From positions 421,889-485,888 of the forward strand of contig QANU01008237.1 of assembly GCA_003254905.1 (NCBI GenBank): a stretch of 64,000 nucleotides of DNA, read 5' to 3'. This stretch comes from Nissolia schottii (taxonomy: Eukaryota; Streptophyta; Magnoliopsida; Fabales; Fabaceae). The stretch's first letter is position 1, and every line of letters begins with the position of its first letter. A program made the translations under genes and the position numbers. Shown here piece after piece: positions 11,600-23,200 of the stretch. Below the pieces are notes generated by a model. The model worked only from the letters and a program-made list of their open reading frames with translations. It made no database searches and was not told the origin of the DNA.

Positions 11600-12391
11600 C
11601 ATTTTTTCGTTGTCCCAATTTTTAATATATCATTTCATCTTCTCATCTCATTTCTGAGACACAAATTCTCTCAATTTTTTTTTCTCTTCCTAGCGTGACC
11701 ATACATTTTTTCCCCTTGTCATCACTCAAGTAACTCTTCTTCGTGGATTGATTGATTTCTGAAAGAGATTGACTTGTACCCTGTTTGGTTTACTTCACTT
11801 TCCTCTGTTCCTTCACTTTCCTCTGAGCTTTCTCGACAACATACTTTGGTAAGAATCGTTTTTGGTCGGTCTTATCAAAAAGCTCTTACTGTTTGGGTTC
11901 TGTTTGGCTGTTGAGAAAATAAAAGAAAAAAACTGAGAAACAATGGCTTCATAACATAAAAGTGGAAAACAAAGACACCCCACTTTGTCATTTCATGTGT
12001 TCTTGGTAAAGTTTGAATCTTTTGATGCATTTTTTTTCCCGAGGAGCTGATGTTAGGAATTTATGCTTTTTGGAACGGAATCATATCGGTTTTTCAGTGT
12101 TGTTTTTTCTTTTTAAGTCATGGAGTATTTAAATTGAGTTGAATTGAGCTTTTTCTCAGATTATGTTTTGGTTGTTCTGAAAAATGATGGAACATTCTGG
12201 AACTTTCAAGTTACATACTTTGCTATTGAGACATAGAAGTGGTTTCTTTAGCTAATTGGAAAGGTTCAATTTTATTTATTTTTTGTTTATTGGTCTTTGT
12301 TTATCTGATTTCTCAGCAACCAAACAGAATTTGAAATTTTGAAGTGAATTTCAGTAACTGAATTGTTCTGTTTTTTTTTCCCCCTGTTCAG
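11600..12391 (+). promoter_or_regulatory. Promoter/leader region with leader intron of the LPAAT gene
   Basis: Upstream of the LPAAT start codon lies a CT-rich stretch (about 11635-11830) like a plant 5' UTR. A donor (CTTTG|GTAAGA) sits at 11849 and a polypyrimidine-AG acceptor at 12390-12391, giving a leader intron of 543 bp. The coding ATG follows 40 bases after the acceptor. A 'taatatatca' word near 11626 could serve as TATA box. Leader introns of this kind often raise expression in plants; that is inference here. Confidence 0.5.
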
Positions 12392-12430
12392 GTTCCTCTA
12401 TCTGTATCAAAGTGTTCACAGATTTTGGTC

Positions 12431-14526
12431 ATGGAGAACACTGGTGGTGGCGCCCTTTTGAGGAATAGAAGGTTGGAAAGCTTCTTGAATACAAGTTCTG
12501 GTGGCCAAAGGGTGGGAGGGACACCAAAGATTCTGGCGAGAGACGAAACGGGGCAACGGCCGAGGAAGGAAGTCTATGCAGACAACGATGATGGGTGGGT
12601 TTCGGTGATAGTTTCTTGGATCAGAATTGTCACATGTTTTGTGTCTATGATGGTCACGACGTTGGGGTGGGCGTTGATCATGGTTGTGCTGATACCATGG
12701 CCCTATGAGAGGATTAGACAAGGGAACATTTATGGCCATGTGACTGGTAGAATGCTGGTAAGTTGAGTTCTTCCAGCTGATACACATTTTCGGGCCGAAT
12801 AGCCATTGGAAATTTCTATCTAGTGTTTTTCGCTGACCGATTATTGTCATGTTGCATAATTACTTATCATGATGTGGCCATTTCTTGCATTTCTATTGGT
12901 TACCAGTGTAAAGTTGTTTTATTTTGTCTGTGCATTGAAATTAAACTCGGCTTGGTGCGGCACACTTATTGAGTGAACTGCTTTTGGAAATTTCAATGTA
13001 GTACATTTTGTTGACTGATTGTTATGTTTGGGATGATGAGGGCGAGCCTTGGCGCAACGGTTAAGTTGCTGCCTTCTAACCTAACCTGGAGGTCACAGGT
13101 TCAAATCCAGGTGGGAGCCTCGTGTAATAGGCCGCCCCTTAGCATAGTAACTTGTATTAAAAATTGAAAACATCTTTGCAAGTTATGACTGATATATCAA
13201 ACATTGTTTGCAGATGTGGATTCTTGGTAATCCTATAAAGATTGAAGGTGCTGAGTACAATAGTGAGAGGGCCATTTACATCAGTAACCATGCATCTCCA
13301 ATTGACATATTTCTTATAATGTGGTTGACCCCTACAGGCACTGTTGGGATTGCCAAGAAAGAGGTACACCATCAACTTACAATGCTATTAAGATTAAACA
13401 ATGTTTCTTCTTTTCTCAGAATGCATGATTAGAAATATTCAAGATAAGTGGCGCCTTACATTGTGTTATGGAGAATTTTGTTAACTTAGAAGCACTTCTC
13501 TTTCTTGTTAGTTTTGGGATTGCATTTCTTCTAGCAAAGATTGAAAACCATTACCATGTAACATTAAGTTTTCTAGTAAAAAAAAAAATTGCATTCAAAG
13601 TTTCAGAAAAATTATGCAGATAATATGGTATCCTCTATTTGGGCAACTTTATATTTTGGCCAACCATCTTCGTATAGACCGGTCAAATCCAGCAAGGGCT
13701 ATTGAGTCCATGAAAGAGGTACATAGCATTTGTCCCCTGCATCATTCACCGCATACTTTGTATTGTAAGGTTCCAATTTTCCAATCATTGTGATTTTCAG
13801 GTAGCTCGCGCAGTCTCGAGAAACAATCTGTCCCTGATCATTTTCCCAGAGGGTACTAGGTCGAAGAACGGACGACTACTTCCTTTCAAAAAAGTAATTA
13901 TCTAACCTCGCTTTCTTTACATTGTATAATTCAAGTGATAATTCTGAATATTTAGGGGTTATAGATTCATAGTTTATGTAGCCAAACCCTTGGAGTTACT
14001 TTTGCCGAGTAGAGATCAAATGCTTCATCTTATCCCAAAGTATTTGCTTGTCAGAAAATTTGTGATATAAAATTAAAAATTCGAGAACTAAGTTCCAACC
14101 GAATACAATAATGGGTAGGTTATCTTTCCCTGAATTTTGATAGGTACAGCCTTGTAATCGGCAGATTTTTAGTGTTGTCCATGTCTCGGTGGAATAGGAG
14201 AATACACGATTTCAATCAGAGTTCATTTGCTGCAGCTATTTTGATTATGCTCCATAACCAAAAGTTTCCTTGACTTATATATTATGCAGGGTTTTGTCCA
14301 TTTGGCGCTGCAAACACGCCTTCCTATCATACCGATGGTCCTGACGGGCACTCACAATGCGTGGAGGAAAGACAGCCTACATGTTCGGCCGGCGCCTCTC
14401 ACAGTGAAGTTTCTTCCTCCGATAAGTACCGAAAATTGGAAAGTTGAGAAGATTGATGACTATGTCAAAATGGTGCATAACTTGTATGCTGAACAACTTC
14501 CTGAGTCTCAGAGGCCTCTGCCTTAA
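12431..14526 (+). CDS. LPAAT: 1-acyl-sn-glycerol-3-phosphate acyltransferase, class B (LPAAT)
   Basis: Five coding exons, all splitting in phase 0: 12431-12757, 13214-13363, 13620-13718, 13801-13893 and 14290-14526, giving 301 aa. It transfers an acyl group from acyl-CoA to the sn-2 position of lysophosphatidic acid to make phosphatidic acid, the precursor of membrane lipids and seed oil. Visible features: a hydrophobic stretch at about residues 58-92; the acyltransferase motif NHASPID (H135, D140; H-x4-D); KKEIIWYPLFGQL; FPEGTRS (from residue 207); and the substrate-site region VPMVLTGTH-like IPMVLTGTH. Sequence and length fit the coconut/Limnanthes class-B microsomal enzymes (about 300-310 aa), not the plastid LPAT1 or LPAT2 types. 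It most likely acts at the endoplasmic reticulum. In some species class-B enzymes handle unusual acyl chains; specificity cannot be read from the sequence here. All motifs are intact. Confidence 0.95.
13040..13165 (+). mobile_element. tRNA-derived SINE (Au-like) in LPAAT intron 1
   Basis: The sequence from 13040 begins GGGCGAGCCTTGGCGCAACG, the characteristic 5' end of the Au family of plant SINEs. It has a box-A-like region and a perfect box-B-like word (GGTTCAAATCC, 13098-13108). The 3' part is shorter than a full Au element and the target-site duplication is unclear, so this is probably an old or truncated copy. It lies between coding exons 1 and 2 of LPAAT in the sense orientation. Confidence 0.8.
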
Positions 14527-14778
14527 AGGTTCCTTTTAATGAAAAAAAAAAGTTTAGATGTGTTTGACACCAATCATCCTGTGAGGATCGAAGTACCAAT
14601 TCTTAGATTAGCTGAGGTTACCTCATTCATTGATAAAGATTGAGTGAGGTTTTTCTAAATGGTAGAGTTGGGTTTTTCTAAATGGTAGAGTTGTTTTTTA
14701 AGTTTATAACAAAGTTATTATTATAGGTAATGTTCTTGCAAAATAAGCTTACGAGCTAGCATGCTTAATATAGATTCA
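14527..14778. other. 3' flank of LPAAT
   Basis: Presumed 3' UTR and flank. A short direct repeat (GTTGGGTTTTTCTAAATGG-type, around 14650 and 14667) occurs here. No further gene is seen. Confidence 0.4.
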
Positions 14779-14795
14779 AGTTCACATATATTCTT

Positions 14796-14898
14796 ATTCC
14801 CGCTGGGAGACTCACCCGCCATAGCCAGGTGCACAACCTGGGTCGACTTAGATTAATCAAGGCTAAGCCTTGGATACCGGACAGGCAACCTAAAAAAA
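14796..14898 (+). mobile_element. 5'-truncated SINE copy with 17-bp target-site duplication
   Basis: A 103-bp insert ending in an A run is flanked by the identical 17-bp word AGTTCACATATATTCTT at 14779-14795 and 14899-14915. The body (GAGACTCACCC, 'ggtcgactta', 'ggataccggac') matches the 3' two thirds of the element at 11180-11320; the tRNA-like head is missing. The long duplication, A tail and 5' truncation are the marks of LINE-driven retroposition. Confidence 0.85.
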
Positions 14899-15124
14899 AG
14901 TTCACATATATTCTTCCTTCGTAACTCTGCTTTTAATTTCACTCATCAATACCATTTTGGTCATTTGGTGAGTTTCTTGTATACTTTTCCATCATTATGC
15001 GATAGAAGGTTCATCTTTCTTCATGAAGCTCAGGTATTTTATTTGAATTGTTCTTTATTCATTTAGTTGAACTCAAGTCACCTCATCACTTTATTTATTT
15101 ATTTATGTATTTTTCATTTAGTAA

Positions 15125-15565
15125 AAGTTCAATTTAGTCTCTGTCAAATCATTTATCGGTCAATTTAATTTTTAACAAAAAAATGGTCAAAATCAGTACC
15201 TTTCTTTTCAAAACGTGGGTCAAATTAGTCTATTCATACTTAGTGAGTGTTTTTATATTGGCCCACTAGGAGAATCGATAATGGCTGGATGGAAGTGAAA
15301 AGATTTCACTTTTGCATCTATAGATTTGATTCTAGCCTTTGGAAACGGAAATCCAAACATGTTGTCAGTCATATTTCATAAATACGGTTAAATATTGACT
15401 AAAGTGATGATAATGTCTTTGATGTATTTAAGTACACTTTTAAAAATGTGTTTAATTGTATTTATGAAATGTGACAAAACACAAAATGACTAATTTAACC
15501 CGTGTTTAAAAATGAAAGACTAACTTAGGCCTTTTCTCTAGTAGAGGCTAAATTGGACATTTAAT
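15125..15565. mobile_element. Foldback MITE-like element
   Basis: The left arm (about 15125-15230, 'gttcaatttagtctctgtcaa' to 'gggtcaaattagtc') pairs with the right arm (about 15490-15565, 'gactaatttaacccgtg' to 'taaattggacattt') as diverged inverted repeats around a 250-bp core. No open frame. The type ('tcaatttagtccct') is common in plant genomes. The exact ends and target duplication are uncertain. Confidence 0.6.
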
Positions 15566-17417
15566 TTTTAATTAATTTGTTTTGAATTTAAAATATTTAT
15601 TTTATAATAAAAAAGTTTCAAGATAAATTTAAAAAAGAAAAAAATGAATATATTTTCTAAATAATAAATACCTAAACATATTCGAAAATCGAAATAATGA
15701 AATGAAGCGTTGGACATAAAAAGGGAGAGGAACGAAAAAGTGCCAATGATTTATTGATGCTTTATTGTGAGAAAGACGTGGGATTGGGACAATCTAAAAG
15801 TTAAAAGGAATCAAAGGAGAAATCAATCCCCACACGTAAACACTAATTAATAGTCACCGAAAGATGGATATATATACTATTTGTTAAGAGGATATATTAT
15901 TATTTTTAAATAAAATATAGACATATTCAATACTTTATATTTAAGTACAATATTTAAAAAAAAAGTATGTTCACAATAAAATTAAGTTTCACTAAATTTA
16001 TCTAGGATTCAATTATTTGTTTATTTATAGGTTTTATCTGTGTGTATTTAAAAAGTGAGAGATTTATTTTAAATTTTTTTTTAATTTAAATAATGATAAA
16101 TTTGTATTTATGCAAAAATTTATTTTGTGAACAATGAAAAAACATAGGTTTAAACCAAAGGTTGAAAGAATCATTAGGGTCATAGTTTGAAATGGGCACG
16201 AGAGAGAAATTATTAGTTCGCCGTAAGAATTAAGTAGAATTATGTTCTAACTATTTTGTTTATTATGGTTGAAGCACACTTGTATTTGGTGCTGTTTGAT
16301 CACCGAATAATTTTGCTGTGTGCAAATTTGTTTTCTAATTAATATTCTGGGGGGCACCACCTACAAGCAGAATTATAACTTATAAGGAATCATTGGGGAA
16401 CAAAGTTATATGCTTAGAAAAAAATAACAATTATTTTTTATAAAAGTAAGAATGATAGTTGGACAAAATAGAATAATATAATCACTTATTTATGTTTATA
16501 AAAATAAAATCTCTTATAAATAATCTTTATACCACCCAATGCCTCAGTGATTAATCCCACATCAATATCTATAGAATACTTTATCAAAAGGCAAAAATAT
16601 AAAAGCTTTTTGCTCGGATAGAATGTTGGTACTCATGAGTTGTTGGAACCACAACAATATTAGACTTGTCAAATATTGAATTTGAATATTGACAAACTGT
16701 AAATGGGGTTTTATTATTTATATGTGACTGTATAATAATACTCTAGAATTTTGTGATTCTGCATGCAACATTGGAAGTGGAAAAGGAAGAAGCAACTATA
16801 GAGAAAGAAATGCAACACTAAAACGAAAGAAATCAATCAAGTATAGAAAAACTTGTGCCGAAGATCATATTATCCAAATAGACAGACAACCAAACTCACA
16901 AATATACTAGGTCCATACATCTTTATAAATATAGTTGTTCTAATACTATTTATTTTGATTGTCATACTATTATTTTTCTAATATTTTGAGCAGCAAATTA
17001 AAGAAGTAGAACAATGTTGGTTGAGCAGAAAAGGTGATATATATATATATAAAATATGGTTGAGGTAAAGACATTATCATATTAACACCATGTTAATTTA
17101 CAAAATTTGCATGTTGCCCCTTCGTAAATTGGTTATTGTCAAATGGATATATGAGAAAAAAGTTATTTGTAGTTATGAATGTGAAATATTATATCAACTT
17201 ATATTTTGTCTATTATTAAATGATATTTCAATAAAAGTGTAGGCCAATTAAATTTTATTTAATGGTAAATAAAGTGTGAAAAGATACAATGTTTAACTCC
17301 TAAACTCAATTGAATAGTTGATAAGAGAAATATATTTTTATACTTATGATTTGACACTATTTTGAACATTTTAGATTTTTGTGTAGATATTTGATATTTC
17401 AGTAGTTAAGTTTATGA
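15566..17417. other. AT-rich intergenic DNA
   Basis: No gene, no clear repeat boundaries and no long open frame. It includes A/T homopolymer runs and a short TA run near 17038. Confidence 0.4.
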
Positions 17418-17426
17418 TAATTATAG

Positions 17427-18979
17427 GGATTTTTTTCTCTTTTGCCACAACTGTTCAAAGAAATTACTAAAATACCATCGTTTTCAAACTATTTACCGTA
17501 CTACCACGGTTTGCGCTAATGTGGACGCGGCGCCACGCGTGGTATGCCAAATCGGTAGGCTAATCCTTTGGAAGGAAAAAACGAAAAATGCAAGAAAAGT
17601 GCCAACACGGTTGGCGAATCCTACATGGATTTGCCTACCGTGTTGGCAAATCCTGTACGCCGAGCCCTCCTCCCCCTTTCACAACTCTAAACCCCATAAC
17701 CACTAACCCAAACACCATAACCTAAACCCTAAGCGATTAACTATAGCCCGTAAACCTTAACCCGAACCAAAATTCCGTCCCCCGATGAACAACACACAAA
17801 ATCCATCACACAAACACCTAAAACCCAACACCGAAAGCCCTAAATCCTAGTACTTCCTAAAATCATCATCCCGAAACCAAAACCCATAGTCATAAACCGT
17901 AATCCATAGTATATCGTAGACCGTAACGCCTAAACTCAACAGATTGACCTGTGTTAGTCATGTTACTTGCTGGTGACTATTCGTTAATGTATTTTTGTAT
18001 TTGTGACAATTTACAACGTATAAGATGGCTCATCATATCACACCAAGTCCAGAGGACGCACCTTCTCTGGAGCTCCAGCCATTTCGTGTGTCTCAACATA
18101 CTTTTGGCGTTGACTATGCAAACCGAGTTTAATCTACAATATGCGAACTTGCTTGTTTAGGGTTTATGAACAACCACTGGTGTCAACGTCATGTGTTTAT
18201 TTTTAGGAACAACCATTAGATCAACCATTGAATTGCTTGTTTATTTTTACGAACAACCATGAGTCCACTTGATTTTTTAGGGTTATGAACACTCATCAAA
18301 TTAGAGGTGTATGTGAATATGCCAATGTTAAATCATGTCATCGACCTAATATCATTAAACTACGCTATGAAATGAACGTTTGACATATATCATTAAATCA
18401 AAAGGGCACAAGCGTGTAGACATATAGTAAACGACATGAAAAAAAATAACATTAAAATGTCCATATCATGATTTTAAACTTCAATTTCACATAAAGCCGT
18501 ACATAAAAACTAATAAAACATATCCTGACCGGCTACCTACGACTCGCTCTGCGGCGGTCGACGGTCAGTATTAGACGGGCCAAGCCTACCGGGTTCGCGT
18601 TAAGGTTTACCGGCTATAGTTAATCGCTTAGGGTTTAGGTTATGGTGTTTGGGTTAGTGGTTATGGGGTTTAGAGTTGTGAAAGGGGGAGGAGGGCTCGG
18701 TATACAGGATTTGCCAACACGGTAGGCAAATCCATGTAGGATTCGCCAACCGTGTTGGCACTTTTCTTGCATTTTTCATTTTTTCCTTCCAAAGGATTAG
18801 CCTACCGATTTGGCAAATACAAGCCTAATTTGCCTACCGGTTTGGCGAATCCTACGTGGCATGCCACGCGTGGCGCCGCGTCCACGTCAGCGCAAACCGT
18901 GGTAGTACGGTAAATAGTTTGAAAACGATGGTATTTTGGTAATTTCTTTGAACAGTTGTGGCAAAAGAGAAAAAAACTC
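17427..18979. mobile_element. Non-autonomous Mutator-like element with long TIRs
   Basis: The element is bounded by the identical 9-bp word TAATTATAG (17418-17426 and 18980-18988), the size of a Mutator target duplication. Its ends are long inverted repeats: left about 17427-17765, right about 18595-18979, starting GGATTTTTTTCTC and, on the other strand, GAGTTTTTTTCTC. Within the arms are GC-rich words (GGACGCGGCGCC, ACGCGTGG) and repeated GCCAACACGGTTGGCGAAT-like palindromes. The inner arm contains degenerate CCCTAAA-like words. The 830-bp core has no transposase and no recognisable captured gene. The left arm lacks about 40 bp of a repeated 'gccaaa.cggtaggc' block that the right arm keeps. 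Total length is 1553 bp. Confidence 0.9.
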
Positions 18980-18988
18980 TAATTATAG

Positions 18989-19700
18989 TGAAGTTTAATA
19001 AAAGATTAATTGTAACGGTGTTTGTCTCAAATTTCGTTAGTGTCATCTAACTAAATTTTAATACATTAATAAAAATATTTGACTTTTAACATAATTTTAA
19101 ATGTTATGCATGAAAAATAATTTAATAAGATGATAACGTAGAAGGGTTATTCACTTTCATTTTATTAATTAAACTCGTTTTATAATATAATTAATAATGA
19201 ATATAATATACTTTAAGCATAAAATAACTAAATTAATTAATTATTAACAAATAAGTTTTTGTATTTTTCACTTGACATAGTTATCTTTATTTGTCATAAC
19301 CACATGTATTTTTTTACCCGCTCATGCCCAAGTTGGATAGGATCCCTAGAATGGCCAAAACTCTGTAAAACTCAAATTCAAGACCCTTAGTGAAACTAGA
19401 ATATGTGATTTTGTAATTAAAACTAATTTTTTAATCAACTAATTTGTTTATGGTTTTAGTAGGAAGTGTTCTTAGGATAATTATTAAAATTTAAAAAATA
19501 ATAACATTTTATTAAAAATTAAAATTAAAATTTTTAATACATTAAAATATTAAAATTTGTAAAATATTTCATTTTAAATAATTTAAAATCTTAAAAACAC
19601 TGGTTAGTAAAAGCAATTTGTTTAATTTTTTTATAGCATGTCTCATTAGAGTACCAACAATTAATTAATGGGGTTGATATCCAACATTTTATTTTATTTT
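18989..19700. other. AT-rich intergenic DNA
   Basis: No gene is supported. It is AT-rich sequence between the Mutator-like element and the HSP70-16 promoter. Confidence 0.4.
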
Positions 19701-19719
19701 TTGAATTTCATGATTTGAA

Positions 19720-20222
19720 GAAGGGGTGGTACGTGGATTGAGGGAGTGAAGTGGCGATTTTGTCTCTCCACCATTACAACGTGATTATGCATTCAATCCC
19801 TTCTTCCCCAATTGCTTCTTCTTTCTACATTACCACCATTCTTCATCCTTCTCTCTCCAAATCAGGTATCTTCTATTCTATCTTGTTATTCAATTCAATT
19901 TATTCCTAGCTTAGAAATGGAGGAAAAATCGACCATAACACTGATTTTCACTTATGGGTCTGGCTTAAATTTTTGTTTTTAGTAGTCTAGCATGATATCA
20001 GTGAAAAAAGTTCTCATTTTTATGTGTTTGTCGCTTTGTTGTTTTCTTTTGGCAGTGGTAATGGTAGAATAGATAGCCCTTGGTGAAGCTTAGGTTCCTT
20101 GGCCCTGCTTCATGGAATCTGCTAAAGTTTTGATTTTTGGATTGTTGATCAAGTAGAGAAGGTGAATTGTGGTTTTGAAGTAGTTATTTGTAGCTTGGGT
20201 TCAAGGATATAGTGAGTTGAAA
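19720..20222 (+). promoter_or_regulatory. 5' leader region of HSP70-16 with probable leader intron
   Basis: A CT-rich stretch (about 19760-19865) resembles a plant 5' UTR. It ends in CAG|GTATC (intron start 19866), and a possible acceptor TTTTGGCAG lies at about 20047-20055, so a leader intron of about 190 bp is likely. I looked for canonical heat-shock elements (alternating GAA/TTC at two-base spacing) and found none that is convincing. Confidence 0.45.
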
Positions 20223-23200
20223 ATGAGTGTTGTGGGTTTTGACATTGGGAATGAGAACTGTGTCATTGCTGTAGTGAAGCAGCGTGGGGTTGATGTCTTG
20301 TTGAATGAGGAATCCCAGCGTGAAACCCCTGCTGTTATCTGCTTCGGCGAGAAGCAACGGTTTCTGGGGTCGACCGGCGCAGCTTCAGCTATGATGCACC
20401 CCACTTCCGCAGTATCTCAAGTGAAGAGATTGATAGAGAGAAAATTCGCTGACCCTGATGTTCGAAATGAGCTAAAAATGCTCCCTTTTGAAACTTCTGA
20501 GGGCCTGGACGGCGGCATTCTTATTCACTTGAAATACTTGAAGGAGGCCCATACATTTACGCCGGTTCAAATACTGGCAATGCTCTTTGCTCACTCGAAG
20601 ACTATATCCGAAAAGGATTTGGGGACTCCTGTTTCAGATTGTGTTATAGGAGTTCCGTCATACTTTACCGACTTGCAGAGACGGGCGTATCTAAATGCAG
20701 CAAAGATTGTTGGGTTGAAGCCCTTGAGATTGATTCATGATTGTACCGCAACTGGTCTTTGTTATGGAATTTACAAAACAGATTTCCCTAGTGCGACTCC
20801 GATTCATGTTGCATTTATTGACATCGGTCAATGTGATACTCAGGTCTCAGTTGCAGCATTTCAGGCTGGGAAAATGAAGATACTTTCACATGCTTTTGAC
20901 AGGAGCTTAGGGGGGAGAGACTTCGACGACGTTCTGTTTAGTCATTTTGCAGCAAAATTTAAGCAACAGTACAGCATTGATGTGTATTCTAATGCCAGGG
21001 CATGTGTTAGGCTGCGTGTGGCGTGTGAGAAGTTGAAGAAAGTTTTAAGCACGAATCTTGAGGCTCCTTTGAACATTGAGTGCTTGATGGATGAAAAAGA
21101 TGTTAAGGGCTTTATCAAGAGGGAAGAATTCGAGAACCTTGCATTGAGATTATTGGAGAGAATCTGTGTTCCTTGCAACAAAGCATTAGCTGATGCAGGC
21201 TTGACTGTAGAAAAGATTCATTCTGTTGAGCTAGTTGGTTCAGGTTCAAGGATTCCGGCTATAAGTAGACTATTAACTTCACTATTCAAGAGGGAACTCA
21301 GCCGAACACTGAATGCAAGCGAGTGTGTGGCTCGTGGTTGTGCTCTACAGTGTGCAATGCTCAGTCCTGTTTTCCGCGTCAAGGAATACGAGGTTTGTAT
21401 ATTGAAAACAAAACCTCGATTCTCATCCTATCTATGTGATATATATTGCAGATTAGATTTTTCAGTGTGTATTTCCTGTAGTAAACCTTCAAATTCGAGC
21501 TTTGATTTCTCATAGATATCACAAGTCTTTTCTTTTGCATTATTTTATGATATCTTGTATTATTCTCTTTAAAATTAATGTAACTTTCATGTTTGTTCAG
21601 GTTCAGGATTCTATTCCCTTTTCCATTGGACTTTCATCAGATCAAGGTCCTACTTGTGCAGGATCAAATGGTGTACTTTTCCCGAAAGGCCAAACCATTC
21701 CAAGTGTTAAAGCCCTAACATTTCAGCATGGCGATTTGCTCCGTTTGGAAGCAGTCTATGCTAATCCAAATGAGCTACCCCCTGGGACATCTCCTAAAAT
21801 TTGCTGCTTCACAGTATGCCTGCTTTAGAACTTTATTTTGATTTGAAGGAGCTTAGATGATTACGAGCACGTTTCTATGTGATTTATAGATTAGCCGCGC
21901 GTTCCTTGTACCTGATTCAGAAATTGTGATTTGTTCAGCATACCTACAACTTGTTATATATATCCTTATGCATCTGTTCGTTACTTCTCTTCAGGTTGGT
22001 CCTTTTCATGGACAACACGGTAGTAAGACAAGAGTTAAAGTTGGAGTTCAACTCAATTTGCATGGCATTGTCAGTATTGAATCGGCTAGAGTAAGTAAGG
22101 AACCTCATTTTTATGTCTCCATAATGCATTATTAGATACTAAGAGATCTGGCTATAAGCACGAATCTTTTTTTTCCGTTTTCAGTTGATTGAGGGTCATG
22201 CAAATGATTTGGTTACAACAGGTGAACATCGTTCAAATTCTGAAGCAATGGATGTTGAGCCCATTTCTGAGACAGTTGAAAATAGCAGCGAATCTCAGTG
22301 TAGTCCTGTAAGTACTCTCGTGTTGTTCCTGCTCTCTCTAGCAGAAGATCTCAGATGTTAGATATTTCTAGCAAATCAACCTCATTACACATTTTATAGC
22401 CAAAATTTATTATCCGATCATTTCTGATGTCAAACTCTATTACATGGCTGTTGCAATTTATTTTTATAACCTCCGAACTATTGGATCCCTACATTTTTAT
22501 CTTGTGAAGATTGTTTTGATTGCAGATATGACTCATGTTGGTGTTTTTGAGACAGGCTGATGGTACAAGAAAAGATAAATCTAACCGAAGGCTTCATGTA
22601 CCAGTGAGTGAGGATACATATGGTGGAATGACCAAGGCTGAGATCTTGAAAGCACGAGAAAAAGAACTCAAGTTGACCGAACAGGATAGAACAATGGAGC
22701 TAACCAAAGACAAGAAGAATTCCTTAGAGTCATATGTCTATGAAATGCGGACTAAGGTACGAGTTCAATGTCTTTATGAGAAGTAAACATGACTGGTTTC
22801 TGTGATTGGTTTATGCAGTCACACGTTTCTTCTGGTACAATAGATACTTGTCGATTGGATGATCCTTGTTTGCTTTTTGTGGCATTGATTTTATGCAAGG
22901 CTTACTTATTTTTTTTTGCTCATTTTTTCTTGATGGACTGGTATAAATTCATTTGCATATGTTTGAATAGCTCTTCAATACGTATCGGAGCTTTGCAAGT
23001 GAGGAAGAGAGGGATGGCATATCTAGGAGCCTGCAGGAGACTGAAGAGTGGCTTTACAACGACGGTGATGATGAAACCATACATGCTTATTCTGCGAAAC
23101 TAGAAAATCTAAAACAGGTTTCTTTTCACTTCCACAATCTCCGCGTTTCTCATGCCATACTTCTTGTTCATGTTGTCCGTCTTCCTTTAGCTTGTGGATC

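Noticed and set aside
12416-12850. 144-codon open frame antisense to LPAAT exon 1
   Set aside because: It overlaps the coding exon and intron of LPAAT on the other strand, has no recognisable product and is explained as a mirror of the sense codons.
13040-13120. Possible functional tRNA gene
   Set aside because: Box A and box B words are present but the sequence does not fold into a tRNA with an anticodon stem; it is the head of a SINE.
17951-18160. 69-codon open frame in the core of the Mutator-like element as a transposase or captured gene
   Set aside because: No transposase or plant mobile domain motif could be recognised, and the frame is short.
17690-18680. Interstitial telomere repeat
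   Set aside because: CCCTAAA-like words are degenerate and confined to the arms of the Mutator-like element, so they are a property of that element.
19700-19870. Heat-shock element upstream of HSP70-16
   Set aside because: A GAATTTC word is present but GAA/TTC spacing does not fit the canonical two-base alternation.
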